This document shows positions 1 through 6,371 of a stretch of DNA of 9,029 nucleotides, piece by piece. Source of the stretch: Maribacter sp. (GTDB lineage: Bacteria > Bacteroidota > Bacteroidia > Flavobacteriales > Flavobacteriaceae); NCBI GenBank assembly GCA_018679695.1, contig JAHHKH010000443.1, positions 1 to 9,029 on the forward strand, read 5' to 3'. The notes under the pieces were generated by a model. It saw only the letters and a list, made by a program, of their open reading frames with translations, did not search any database and had not been told where the DNA came from. Each line of letters opens with the position of its first letter. Position 1 is the stretch's first letter. The position numbers and the translations under genes are program-made.

Positions 1-598
1 CTTCAATAGAGCAGACAATGTAGGTTGGATGGCCATTACAGCAGAAGATGGTAGTTCGATCACTTCCTTGAAGGAAAGAATAGTTTCTTTGGTCAAACAG
101 AATCGAAAAATACACCCTGACGATAAACGTGCTGTAGGTTATTTTGATCTTTATGAACAATTCAATAGGGTCGAAAGTCTTTTTGGTGCCATGAGCTTTA
201 TTGCATATTTTGTGGGAATATTGGTCCTTCTTTCCGGGGTAATAGGAGTTAGCAATATTATGTTGATCGTCGTCAAGGAACGCACAAAGGAAATTGGTAT
301 AAGGCGCGCTTTGGGCGAGGACCCCTGGTCAATAAAATTACAGATCATGATGGAGTCTATTTTCTTGACCATTATTTCCGGTATGGCCGGTATTACCTTT
401 GGAGCATTGATTATTTATATAATAAATGCATTATTGGAGGCGAACGGGCCGGTGGATATGTTTCTTAGTCCCAGTGTTAGTCTTGGGGTCGTTGTAGGTG
501 CCTTGGTAATACTTATTGTATCTGGATTATTGGCAGGATATATTCCAGCCCAGAGCGCTATTAAAGTAAAACCCATAGATGCATTAAGAACGGAATAA
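1..598 (+). CDS. MacB/FtsX-type ABC transporter permease, C-terminal part (5' end outside window)
   Basis: Inner-membrane permease subunit of a MacB-like ABC exporter. The reading frame is open from base 2, upstream of the first ATG at 29, so the gene is truncated by the window edge and 29 is not its true start. What remains is the end of the periplasmic domain and the whole C-terminal FtsX domain: a membrane segment near bases 190-270, the cytoplasmic loop with the family motif KERTKEIGIRRALG (275-316), and two more membrane segments, ending IKPIDALRTE. It resembles the permease at 3782-5044 more than the one at 2548-3780: both have HPDD-R before the first C-terminal membrane helix and end IKPIDALR-E. 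The loop reads GEDP where both other permeases read GATP. An adaptor gene follows after 38 bases without a terminator, so the two are likely co-transcribed. The family is secure; the substrate is unknown. Confidence 0.93.
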   Translation, partial: FNRADNVGWMAITAEDGSSITSLKERIVSLVKQNRKIHPDDKRAVGYFDLYEQFNRVESLFGAMSFIAYFVGILVLLSGVIGVSNIMLIVVKERTKEIGIRRALGEDPWSIKLQIMMESIFLTIISGMAGITFGALIIYIINALLEANGPVDMFLSPSVSLGVVVGALVILIVSGLLAGYIPAQSAIKVKPIDALRTE

Positions 599-636
599 AA
601 TTAAAACCATCAATCATCATAAAATAGAACCAAAAA

Positions 637-1749
637 ATGAAAAAGTCAGTAACCATTATCATCTTGCTCGTAATAGTAATCGCATTCGGCGGCTCATTGT
701 ATTACCTGTATCAGAAAAATGCGGAAGATCCCATAGTTTATGAAACTGAACAGGCAACTAAGCAAACGATTGTCAAGAAGGCAGTAGCGACCGGCAGTAT
801 ACTTCCTTTGGAAGAGGTACTAATAAAACCAAACATCTCGGGAGTAATCGAAGAGGTTTTTGTCGAAGGTGGTGATTTTGTCAAATCGGGAGACTTGTTG
901 GCGAGAATAAAAGTAGTACCTAACCTGAATGCTCTTAATGATGCCAGGAACAGTATAGATGAGGCACGGATTGCCCTTGAGGATCAAAAACGAAATCTAG
1001 ATCGCCAAAAAGGCCTTTTCGATAAAGGGGTGGTGTCAAAAGTTGATTTGGAAACGGCACAGGTAAGTTTTGACCAGTCCCAACAGGCATACAGGGCAGC
1101 AAACAAACGCTACGATATTGTAAAAACAGGTACTACTAGAGGTTTTGGTAATTCAGCGAATACAATGATACGGGCCACGGTGAGCGGGATGGTATTGGAT
1201 GTACCTGTTGAGGTCGGGAATCAAGTCATTGAAAGTAATAACTTCAATGAAGGCACTACCATAGCTGCCATAGCTGATGTTGATAAAATGATTTTTGAGG
1301 GCAAGGTTGATGAATCGGAGGTTGGAAAAATTACTGAAGACCTTCCCCTTGAGATAACCGTTGGCGCTATCGAAAATAAGGTGTTTGATGCCGTACTTGA
1401 TTATATTGCTCCGAAAGGGGAAGAAGAAAACGGGGCCATTCAATTTGAAATCAAAGGAACGCTCAAAAAACAGGATTCGGTATTTATTAGGGCAGGGCTA
1501 AGTGCCAATGCCTCAATTATCCTGGGTAGGGCCGATAGTGTTCTTGCAGTCAAGGAGGCATTGGTTCAGTTTGATGATAAGACTAAAAAACCATTTGTGG
1601 AGATTGAAAAAGGGGAACAGGACTTTGAGCGAAAAGATGTTGAACTCGGAATCAGCGATGGCATTTTCGTTGAAATAAAATCGGGGATAACCGCAGAGGA
1701 CAAAATTAAAGTTTGGAACGAAGTAAAACCCGATCAATTCGCCAATTAA
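637..1749 (+). CDS. Periplasmic adaptor (membrane-fusion protein, HlyD/MacA type), MFP1
   Basis: Adaptor that links an inner-membrane ABC permease to a TolC-type outer-membrane channel. It has 370 residues, normal for MacA-like proteins. A hydrophobic anchor (about 5-25) follows MKK, and there is no lipobox cysteine, so it should stay tethered to the inner membrane. Then come the first lipoyl half (about 63-92, with KPNISG), a coiled-coil hairpin (about 97-163), the second lipoyl half (about 179-198) and beta-barrel and membrane-proximal domains. The hairpin tip has R123, L127 and S134 spaced R-x3-L-x6-S, the RLS motif known to dock AcrA and MacA onto TolC. It aligns without gaps to MFP2 (5087-6241) from about residue 33 to 134, with roughly half the residues identical by eye. 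The ATG at 637 is preceded by an A-rich leader, as is usual in this phylum. It probably works with the permease just upstream. Confidence 0.95.
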   Translation: MKKSVTIIILLVIVIAFGGSLYYLYQKNAEDPIVYETEQATKQTIVKKAVATGSILPLEEVLIKPNISGVIEEVFVEGGDFVKSGDLLARIKVVPNLNALNDARNSIDEARIALEDQKRNLDRQKGLFDKGVVSKVDLETAQVSFDQSQQAYRAANKRYDIVKTGTTRGFGNSANTMIRATVSGMVLDVPVEVGNQVIESNNFNEGTTIAAIADVDKMIFEGKVDESEVGKITEDLPLEITVGAIENKVFDAVLDYIAPKGEEENGAIQFEIKGTLKKQDSVFIRAGLSANASIILGRADSVLAVKEALVQFDDKTKKPFVEIEKGEQDFERKDVELGISDGIFVEIKSGITAEDKIKVWNEVKPDQFAN

Positions 1750-1812
1750 TTTTTTAACATAAAATTTGGACGTATTCTTGTAACAATTTAACAACTTACA
1801 TGTCCTATTGTG

Positions 1813-1830
1813 GAATCCTTTTTGGGATTC
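1813..1830 (+). repeat. Short inverted repeat in the leader of the ATPase gene
   Basis: GAATCC (1813-1818) and GGATTC (1825-1830) form a perfect 6-bp stem around a TTTTTG loop, 23 bases before the ATG at 1854. No T-tract follows, so it is not an intrinsic terminator. It lies in the 104-base gap between MFP1 and the ATPase gene, the second largest gap in the transporter cluster. It could be a weak mRNA hairpin affecting translation or processing, or it could be chance. Confidence 0.35.
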
Positions 1831-1853
1831 AACCAAATACAAACAAGACCAAC

Positions 1854-2555
1854 ATGATTGAAATTAAAGATCTTCACAAATCCTATCAAATGGGAAGCAA
1901 TTCCCTTCATGTATTAAAAGGAATAAATTTTTCTGTGAAAGCAGGAGAATTGGTAGCCATCATGGGATCTTCGGGATCTGGAAAGTCTACTTTGCTAAAC
2001 ATCCTCGGGATGCTCGATGTGGCGGATTCAGGTGAATATAAACTTGATGGGGTTACCATAAAGGACCTTAATGAGACCAAGGCCGCCAAATACCGTAATA
2101 AATTCTTGGGTTTTGTTTTTCAATCCTTCAATTTGATAAATTATAAGACAGCGCTTGAAAATGTTGCCTTACCCCTTTACTATCAGCGGATCCCAAGGAA
2201 GGAACGCCAGGAAAAAGCACTGAAATATCTCGAAATGGTTGGATTGAAGGAATGGTCGCATCACCTTCCGAGTGAACTTTCAGGTGGCCAAAATCAACGG
2301 GTGGCAGTGGCTAGGGCTATGGCTTCGGAACCCAAAGTGATATTGGCAGATGAATTGACCGGGGCTTTGGATAGTACCACCTCCTATGAGGTTATGGATC
2401 TAATTCAAAAAATCAATGACCAAGGGAATACCATATTAGTTGTAACCCACGAAGATGATATCGCTCATATGTGTAAGAGGATTGTCTATTTAAAAGACGG
2501 AGTGATTATAAAAGATGAAAAAGTAAAGCAAGTAAGAGCATCTGAATATGTTTAG
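1854..2555 (+). CDS. ABC transporter ATP-binding protein (MacB/LolD family)
   Basis: Cytoplasmic ATPase that powers the adjacent permeases; 233 residues, typical of stand-alone LolD/MacB-type domains. Visible motifs are Walker A GSSGSGKST (38-46), Q-loop Q90 in FVFQSFNL, signature LSGGQNQR (142-149), Walker B ending in D166-E167, D-loop ALDS (171-174) and switch histidine H199. All catalytic residues are present. The residue after the catalytic glutamate is L168, where the family nearly always has proline (DEPTG). An in-frame ATG at 1800 would add 18 residues, but MIEIKDLHKSY is the normal family start, and the extra stretch contains a hairpin and looks non-coding, so 1854 is preferred. The gene overlaps the next permease by 8 bases (2548-2555), implying coupled translation. 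It is the only ATPase in the window, against three permeases. Confidence 0.97.
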   Translation: MIEIKDLHKSYQMGSNSLHVLKGINFSVKAGELVAIMGSSGSGKSTLLNILGMLDVADSGEYKLDGVTIKDLNETKAAKYRNKFLGFVFQSFNLINYKTALENVALPLYYQRIPRKERQEKALKYLEMVGLKEWSHHLPSELSGGQNQRVAVARAMASEPKVILADELTGALDSTTSYEVMDLIQKINDQGNTILVVTHEDDIAHMCKRIVYLKDGVIIKDEKVKQVRASEYV

Positions 2556-3780
2556 CAGGGATACTTGGCGAGAGATATTTGATACCCTAAGAAAGAACAA
2601 ACTGAGGACCTTTCTTTCAGGTTTTACGGTCGCTTTGGGCATCCTCATTTTCGTATCACTGGTTGGTATGACCAACGGGTTGATGAATACTTTTGATAAG
2701 TTTTTCTCACAGGATGCAACCAACGTACTTTATTTTTTCCCTGGTAAGACGACCATACCCTACAAGGGGTATAAGTCTGCCAGAAGGATAGAGTTTGAAA
2801 ACAGTGATTTGGCCGATATCAAGAAAAATTTCCCAATGTTCATAGATCATATATCGCCTAGGATTTTCAGGACAAACTTGGTTAAATACAAAGAAGAGTC
2901 CAACAATTATACTACGATTGGTGTAGATTGGGGTCAACAGTTTGCCGAAAAGACCATTATGATGAAGGGGAGATACATCAATGTGGAAGATGTGAAGAAC
3001 AAGACCAAGAATGTGGCAATTGGCAGACTTGTGGAACAGGATTTATTTGGTTCAACGAATTCGATAGGGAAATACATTGATGTGGGAGGTAGTGTATTTA
3101 AAGTAGTAGGTGTTTTCCAAGATGATGGTGGCGATAATGAGGAAAGGCAAATTTATTTACCCTATACTACCCGACAATTAATCGAAAAGAACACCGATAA
3201 AATAGGTCAGATTGTGATTTCCTTTAAAGAGGAACTAGGTTATACCGGGGCAATGGCCTTGGAAAGTAACCTTGAAAAATTTCTAAAAGAAAAGAAATTC
3301 ATCAGCCCAAAAGACCAGAATGGAATATTCATAAGGAATGTTGCTGAAGCATTAAAACAGAACCAGGATTTTGCAGGCGTTCTTCAGATAATTGCAGCCC
3401 TAGTGGCCTTTGGAACTATCATCGCAGGAATCATTGGGATCAGTAATATTATGGTATATGTGGTAAAGGAGCGTACCAAGGAAATAGGAATACGAAAAGC
3501 CATAGGAGCCACACCCAAGGATGTAATTAGCAACATCCTGTTGGAATCGACCTTTATAACGACTATCTCCGGTTTCGCCGGAATGATAGTAGGCATTGCT
3601 GTTTTAAGTTATATTGGAGAGAAATTAGCGGAGGATTATTTTATTACCAATCCCTATATAAATTTGGGTGTTGCCATTTTTGCAACAGTAATACTTATTG
3701 TTTTCGGTGCCTTGGCAGGGTATATTCCTGCGAAAAGAGCGGCCAGAATTAAACCCATTATAGCACTTAGAGACGAATAA
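2548..3780 (+). CDS. MacB-type ABC transporter permease, first of the tandem pair
   Basis: Inner-membrane permease of 410 residues with the layout of the membrane half of MacB. It has a short cytoplasmic N-terminus (WREIFDTLRKNKLRTFLSG), membrane helix 1 (about 21-42), a periplasmic MacB_PCD-like domain (about 43-270), and the FtsX domain with three helices (about 275-305, 330-355 and 365-393). The cytoplasmic loop KERTKEIGIRKAIGATP starts at residue 307; in MacB and LolCDE this region contacts the ATPase. It starts inside the ATPase gene and ends 1 base before the next permease. It belongs to the same family as that neighbour but is clearly divergent: the last helices end IKPIIALRDE rather than IKPIDALREE. 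The pair may form a heterodimer like LolC-LolE, unlike the MacB homodimer; that is inference. Confidence 0.95.
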   Translation: MFSRDTWREIFDTLRKNKLRTFLSGFTVALGILIFVSLVGMTNGLMNTFDKFFSQDATNVLYFFPGKTTIPYKGYKSARRIEFENSDLADIKKNFPMFIDHISPRIFRTNLVKYKEESNNYTTIGVDWGQQFAEKTIMMKGRYINVEDVKNKTKNVAIGRLVEQDLFGSTNSIGKYIDVGGSVFKVVGVFQDDGGDNEERQIYLPYTTRQLIEKNTDKIGQIVISFKEELGYTGAMALESNLEKFLKEKKFISPKDQNGIFIRNVAEALKQNQDFAGVLQIIAALVAFGTIIAGIIGISNIMVYVVKERTKEIGIRKAIGATPKDVISNILLESTFITTISGFAGMIVGIAVLSYIGEKLAEDYFITNPYINLGVAIFATVILIVFGALAGYIPAKRAARIKPIIALRDE

Positions 3781-3781
3781 T

Positions 3782-5044
3782 ATGCGATTTTTATTTGACA
3801 AAAACACTTGGCAGGAAATTTTCGGTTCTATTGGAAAAAATAAAACCAGAACCATCATTACGGTAATCGGGGTGCTTTGGGGCATATTTATATATATCGT
3901 CTTAGCAGGCGCTTCACAAGGGATGGATAATGGTTTTGAAAAGAATTTTGAAACGGTTGCCAAAAATAGTATTTGGGCCTGGTCTCAGTCTACTAGTATG
4001 CCCTACGCAGGTTATAAAACCGGGCGTAGCTTGCGAATCAAAGTTGGGGATGCCCAAACCCTGGCAAATCGAATTCCTGAAATACAATACATATCACCTG
4101 TTAATACGAAAGGTGTTTTTGGAGGAGAAGCTGCACTTGGAGTTCGCGGTATGAAATCGAATAGTTATCCGGTCTACGGCTATTTTCCCGTGATAGCTAA
4201 AATGGCCACTCAAAAAATCTATGATGGAGGTAGATTCATTAATGAAGAAGATATTGAACAAGCTAGGAAGATCTGTGTGATCGGGGAGCGTACCCAACAA
4301 GAATTATTCGATAAGGATGAAGACCCTATAGGTGGATATATCCGAGTGGATAATATCTATTTCCAGGTAGTGGGGGTTCATAAATTCACACAAACAACCC
4401 CCTTTGGTACCGATGGGGATATATATATGCCCTATAGCACATTTAAAAAATTATATAATACAGGTGAAAATGCCCAGTATTTTACAATTGCTGCCTATGA
4501 TGATGCCGATGTGGTGCAAGTAGAAAAGGATATTAAATCGGTTTTAAAGAGTATTCATAAGGTGCATCCAGATGACGAACGTGCTTTTGGAGCCTTTAAC
4601 CTAGGGGAAATTTTTAATAAGATTATGGGATTTGCCGAAGGGATAACCTTCTTGTCATTGGTGGTAGGACTGGCCACTATCCTTGCAGGTGTCATTGGAA
4701 TTGGAAATATCTTATTGATTTCCGTAAAGGAACGGACCAAGGAATTAGGAATTCGCCGGGCTTTGGGTGCCACACCAAAAGAAGTACGAATATTGATTAT
4801 TTTGGAATCGGTTTTCCTCACAACAATAGCGGGGATTATAGGAATAATTTTGGGGGCAGCCGTGTTAAGTATTATCAACCAATTGACCCAGGATATAGAA
4901 TTCCCCTACACCAATCCTACAGTACCCATTCCATTGGTAATTGGAGCACTGGCGGTCATGGTGATATTGGGTACTCTAATAGGATTAATTCCTGCACAAC
5001 GAGCGGTAAGTATTAAACCTATTGACGCATTAAGAGAAGAATAA
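3782..5044 (+). CDS. MacB-type ABC transporter permease, second of the tandem pair
   Basis: Inner-membrane permease of 420 residues. The N-terminal cytoplasmic helix (WQEIFGSIGKNKTRT) leads into membrane helix 1 (about 22-43, with the GVLWGIF motif), a large periplasmic MacB_PCD-like domain (about 44-280) and a three-helix FtsX domain. The loop KERTKELGIRRALGATP starts at residue 316 and is the expected ATPase contact. The periplasmic domain opens with MPYAGYKTGRSL, matching IPYKGYKSARRI in the preceding permease, which shows paralogy. Its C-terminal third is closest to the truncated permease at the window start: the shared HPDD-RA-G-F-L pattern lies before the first FtsX helix, and the two have similar C-termini. 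It starts 1 base after the preceding stop codon and is followed by MFP2 after 42 bases with no terminator. Confidence 0.95.
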   Translation: MRFLFDKNTWQEIFGSIGKNKTRTIITVIGVLWGIFIYIVLAGASQGMDNGFEKNFETVAKNSIWAWSQSTSMPYAGYKTGRSLRIKVGDAQTLANRIPEIQYISPVNTKGVFGGEAALGVRGMKSNSYPVYGYFPVIAKMATQKIYDGGRFINEEDIEQARKICVIGERTQQELFDKDEDPIGGYIRVDNIYFQVVGVHKFTQTTPFGTDGDIYMPYSTFKKLYNTGENAQYFTIAAYDDADVVQVEKDIKSVLKSIHKVHPDDERAFGAFNLGEIFNKIMGFAEGITFLSLVVGLATILAGVIGIGNILLISVKERTKELGIRRALGATPKEVRILIILESVFLTTIAGIIGIILGAAVLSIINQLTQDIEFPYTNPTVPIPLVIGALAVMVILGTLIGLIPAQRAVSIKPIDALREE

Positions 5045-5086
5045 GTAACGAACAACAAACCAGTATATAAATTAACACATATTAAA

Positions 5087-6241
5087 ATGAACAAATATTT
5101 AAAATATACTTTAATTGGGATTTTGGTGCTTGGCGCACTTTGGGCTGCTGTCTTTTTTATAAAATCCAATAGTAAATCCGCCATTACCTATGAAACCTCG
5201 AAACCTTTCATATCTAATATTGAGAAGAAAACGGTTGCTACAGGAAAGGTTATCCCTGAAGATGAAATTGAGATAAAACCTCAAATATCGGGTATAATAG
5301 ACAAAATATATTTGGAAGAAGGCGTTGAGGTCAAAGCTGGTGATTTAATAGCAGTTATCAAAGTAGTTCCCAATGAACAAGCCTTGAACCAAGCTCGGGG
5401 AAGAGTTCGGAACGCAGAGCTAGCTTTGAACAATATCAAAATTGAATACAACAGAAACAAAGCCTTGTTTGACAAAGGCGTCATATCCAGTCAAGATTTC
5501 AATAGCCTACAATTACAGTTTGATCAAGCCCAGCAAGAATTGAGCAATGCACAGTCTGACTACCAGATAATCCGTAGAGGTTCAGCAGGAGGTTCTTCTA
5601 CTGCGAATACCAATATTAGGGCTACCGTTGATGGTACAATTTTGGAAATTCCAGTAGAAGAGGGGGATCAAGTAATCCAGAGTAACAATTTTAATGACGG
5701 TACCACAATTGCCACAATAGCCGATCTGACCAAAATGATTTTTGAAGGTAAGGTTGATGAAGGCGAAGTTGGAAAATTGCAATTAGGGACAGCATTAAAG
5801 ATTAGCCTTGGAGCTGTTGAAGGAAAAGAATTGGATGCAAAGTTAAGATTTATAGCCCCGAAAGGCGTCGAGGAAACCGGAGCCGTACAGTTTAAAATTG
5901 AAGGTGATGTTGAAGTGAATGACAGTATATTTATTCGAGCTGGTTATAGTGCAAATGCATCGATGATACTGGAGAAAAAAGATAGCGTTATGGTAATTCC
6001 TGAAGCACTTTTACAATTTGATAAGAAAACTGATGAACCTTACGTGGAAGTGGCAGTCGGTGAACAGCAGTTTGAACGCAAGGACGTTGAAATTGGAATT
6101 TCGGATGGGGTAAATGTCGAAATCGTTTCCGGACTGACCGAAGAGGATGAGGTAAAACAATGGAACAAGACCGAACCGATTAAAAGAGGTGAGGAGGAAG
6201 AAGGTGAAGATGGCGAGGATTCAGAAGAAAGTGACGAATAA
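5087..6241 (+). CDS. Periplasmic adaptor (membrane-fusion protein, HlyD/MacA type) with acidic tail, MFP2
   Basis: Second adaptor of the cluster, 384 residues. It has an N-terminal membrane anchor (about 7-25) with no lipobox cysteine, a first lipoyl half (about 63-92, KPQISG), a coiled-coil hairpin (about 97-163), a second lipoyl half and beta-barrel domains. The RLS TolC-docking residues fall at R123, L127 and S134, exactly the numbers found in MFP1. The main difference from MFP1 is a C-terminal extension: residues 368-384 contain 12 Asp/Glu out of 17, with only Gly and Ser between. The frame is intact to a TAA stop, so the tail is not an obvious frameshift product. It is the natural partner of the permease pair just upstream and the TolC just downstream. 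Family and role are secure; the tail's function is unknown. Confidence 0.95.
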   Translation: MNKYLKYTLIGILVLGALWAAVFFIKSNSKSAITYETSKPFISNIEKKTVATGKVIPEDEIEIKPQISGIIDKIYLEEGVEVKAGDLIAVIKVVPNEQALNQARGRVRNAELALNNIKIEYNRNKALFDKGVISSQDFNSLQLQFDQAQQELSNAQSDYQIIRRGSAGGSSTANTNIRATVDGTILEIPVEEGDQVIQSNNFNDGTTIATIADLTKMIFEGKVDEGEVGKLQLGTALKISLGAVEGKELDAKLRFIAPKGVEETGAVQFKIEGDVEVNDSIFIRAGYSANASMILEKKDSVMVIPEALLQFDKKTDEPYVEVAVGEQQFERKDVEIGISDGVNVEIVSGLTEEDEVKQWNKTEPIKRGEEEEGEDGEDSEESDE

Positions 6242-6297
6242 CAAACATCAATCAATATTTATAATCACCAGAAAATCAATTCATAAAACCAACACTA

Positions 6298-6331
6298 TCA
6301 GAATTATAATTTAATGTATTTATAATTTTGA
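6298..6331 (+). repeat. Near-perfect inverted repeat upstream of tolC (possible operator or mRNA hairpin)
   Basis: Arms 6298-6309 (TCAGAATTATAA) and 6320-6331 (TTATAATTTTGA) pair over 12 positions, 11 Watson-Crick and one G-T, around a 10-base loop. The downstream arm overlaps a candidate -7 box, TAATTTTG, at 6323-6330. No T-tract follows, so an intrinsic terminator is unlikely. It sits in the longest intergenic gap of the window (6242-6371), about 40 bases before the tolC-family start codon. The DNA is very AT-rich, so chance is possible. Confidence 0.5.
6323..6330 (+). promoter_or_regulatory. Candidate Bacteroidota -7 promoter box for the tolC-family gene
   Basis: TAATTTTG matches the Bacteroidota -7 consensus TAnnTTTG exactly. 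No TTG or TTTG (-33 element) is found 17-23 bases upstream, and the surroundings are AT-rich, so this is a weak call. If real, transcription would start near 6337 with a leader of about 35 bases, giving the outer-membrane factor some expression independent of the upstream operon. Confidence 0.3.
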
Positions 6332-6371
6332 ATAGTAAAGGTTCAAGAGGATTGATTAAAACAACAAGAAT

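Noticed and set aside
1153..1443. 96-codon minus-strand open frame inside MFP1
   Set aside because: Shadow of the strong plus-strand gene; no recognisable motifs and no independent support.
1765..1780. Promoter-like TTTG ... TATTCTTG before the ATPase gene
   Set aside because: The -7 element has a mismatch and the spacing between the elements is only 4 bases, far from the usual 17-23.
1800..1853. N-terminal extension of the ATPase from the ATG at 1800
   Set aside because: The 18 extra residues do not resemble the family; MIEIKDLHKSY at 1854 is the normal start, and the extension carries a leader hairpin.
3625..3963. 112-codon minus-strand open frame across the junction of the two permeases
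   Set aside because: It overlaps two well-supported coding regions and shows no family features.
4555..4878. 107-codon minus-strand open frame inside the second permease
   Set aside because: Antisense shadow of the FtsX helices; similar shadows occur opposite the same region of the other permeases.
6186..6241. Frameshift as the cause of the acidic tail of MFP2
   Set aside because: The frame continues smoothly from the conserved KQWN region to a stop codon, and no alternative frame restores an MFP1-like end.
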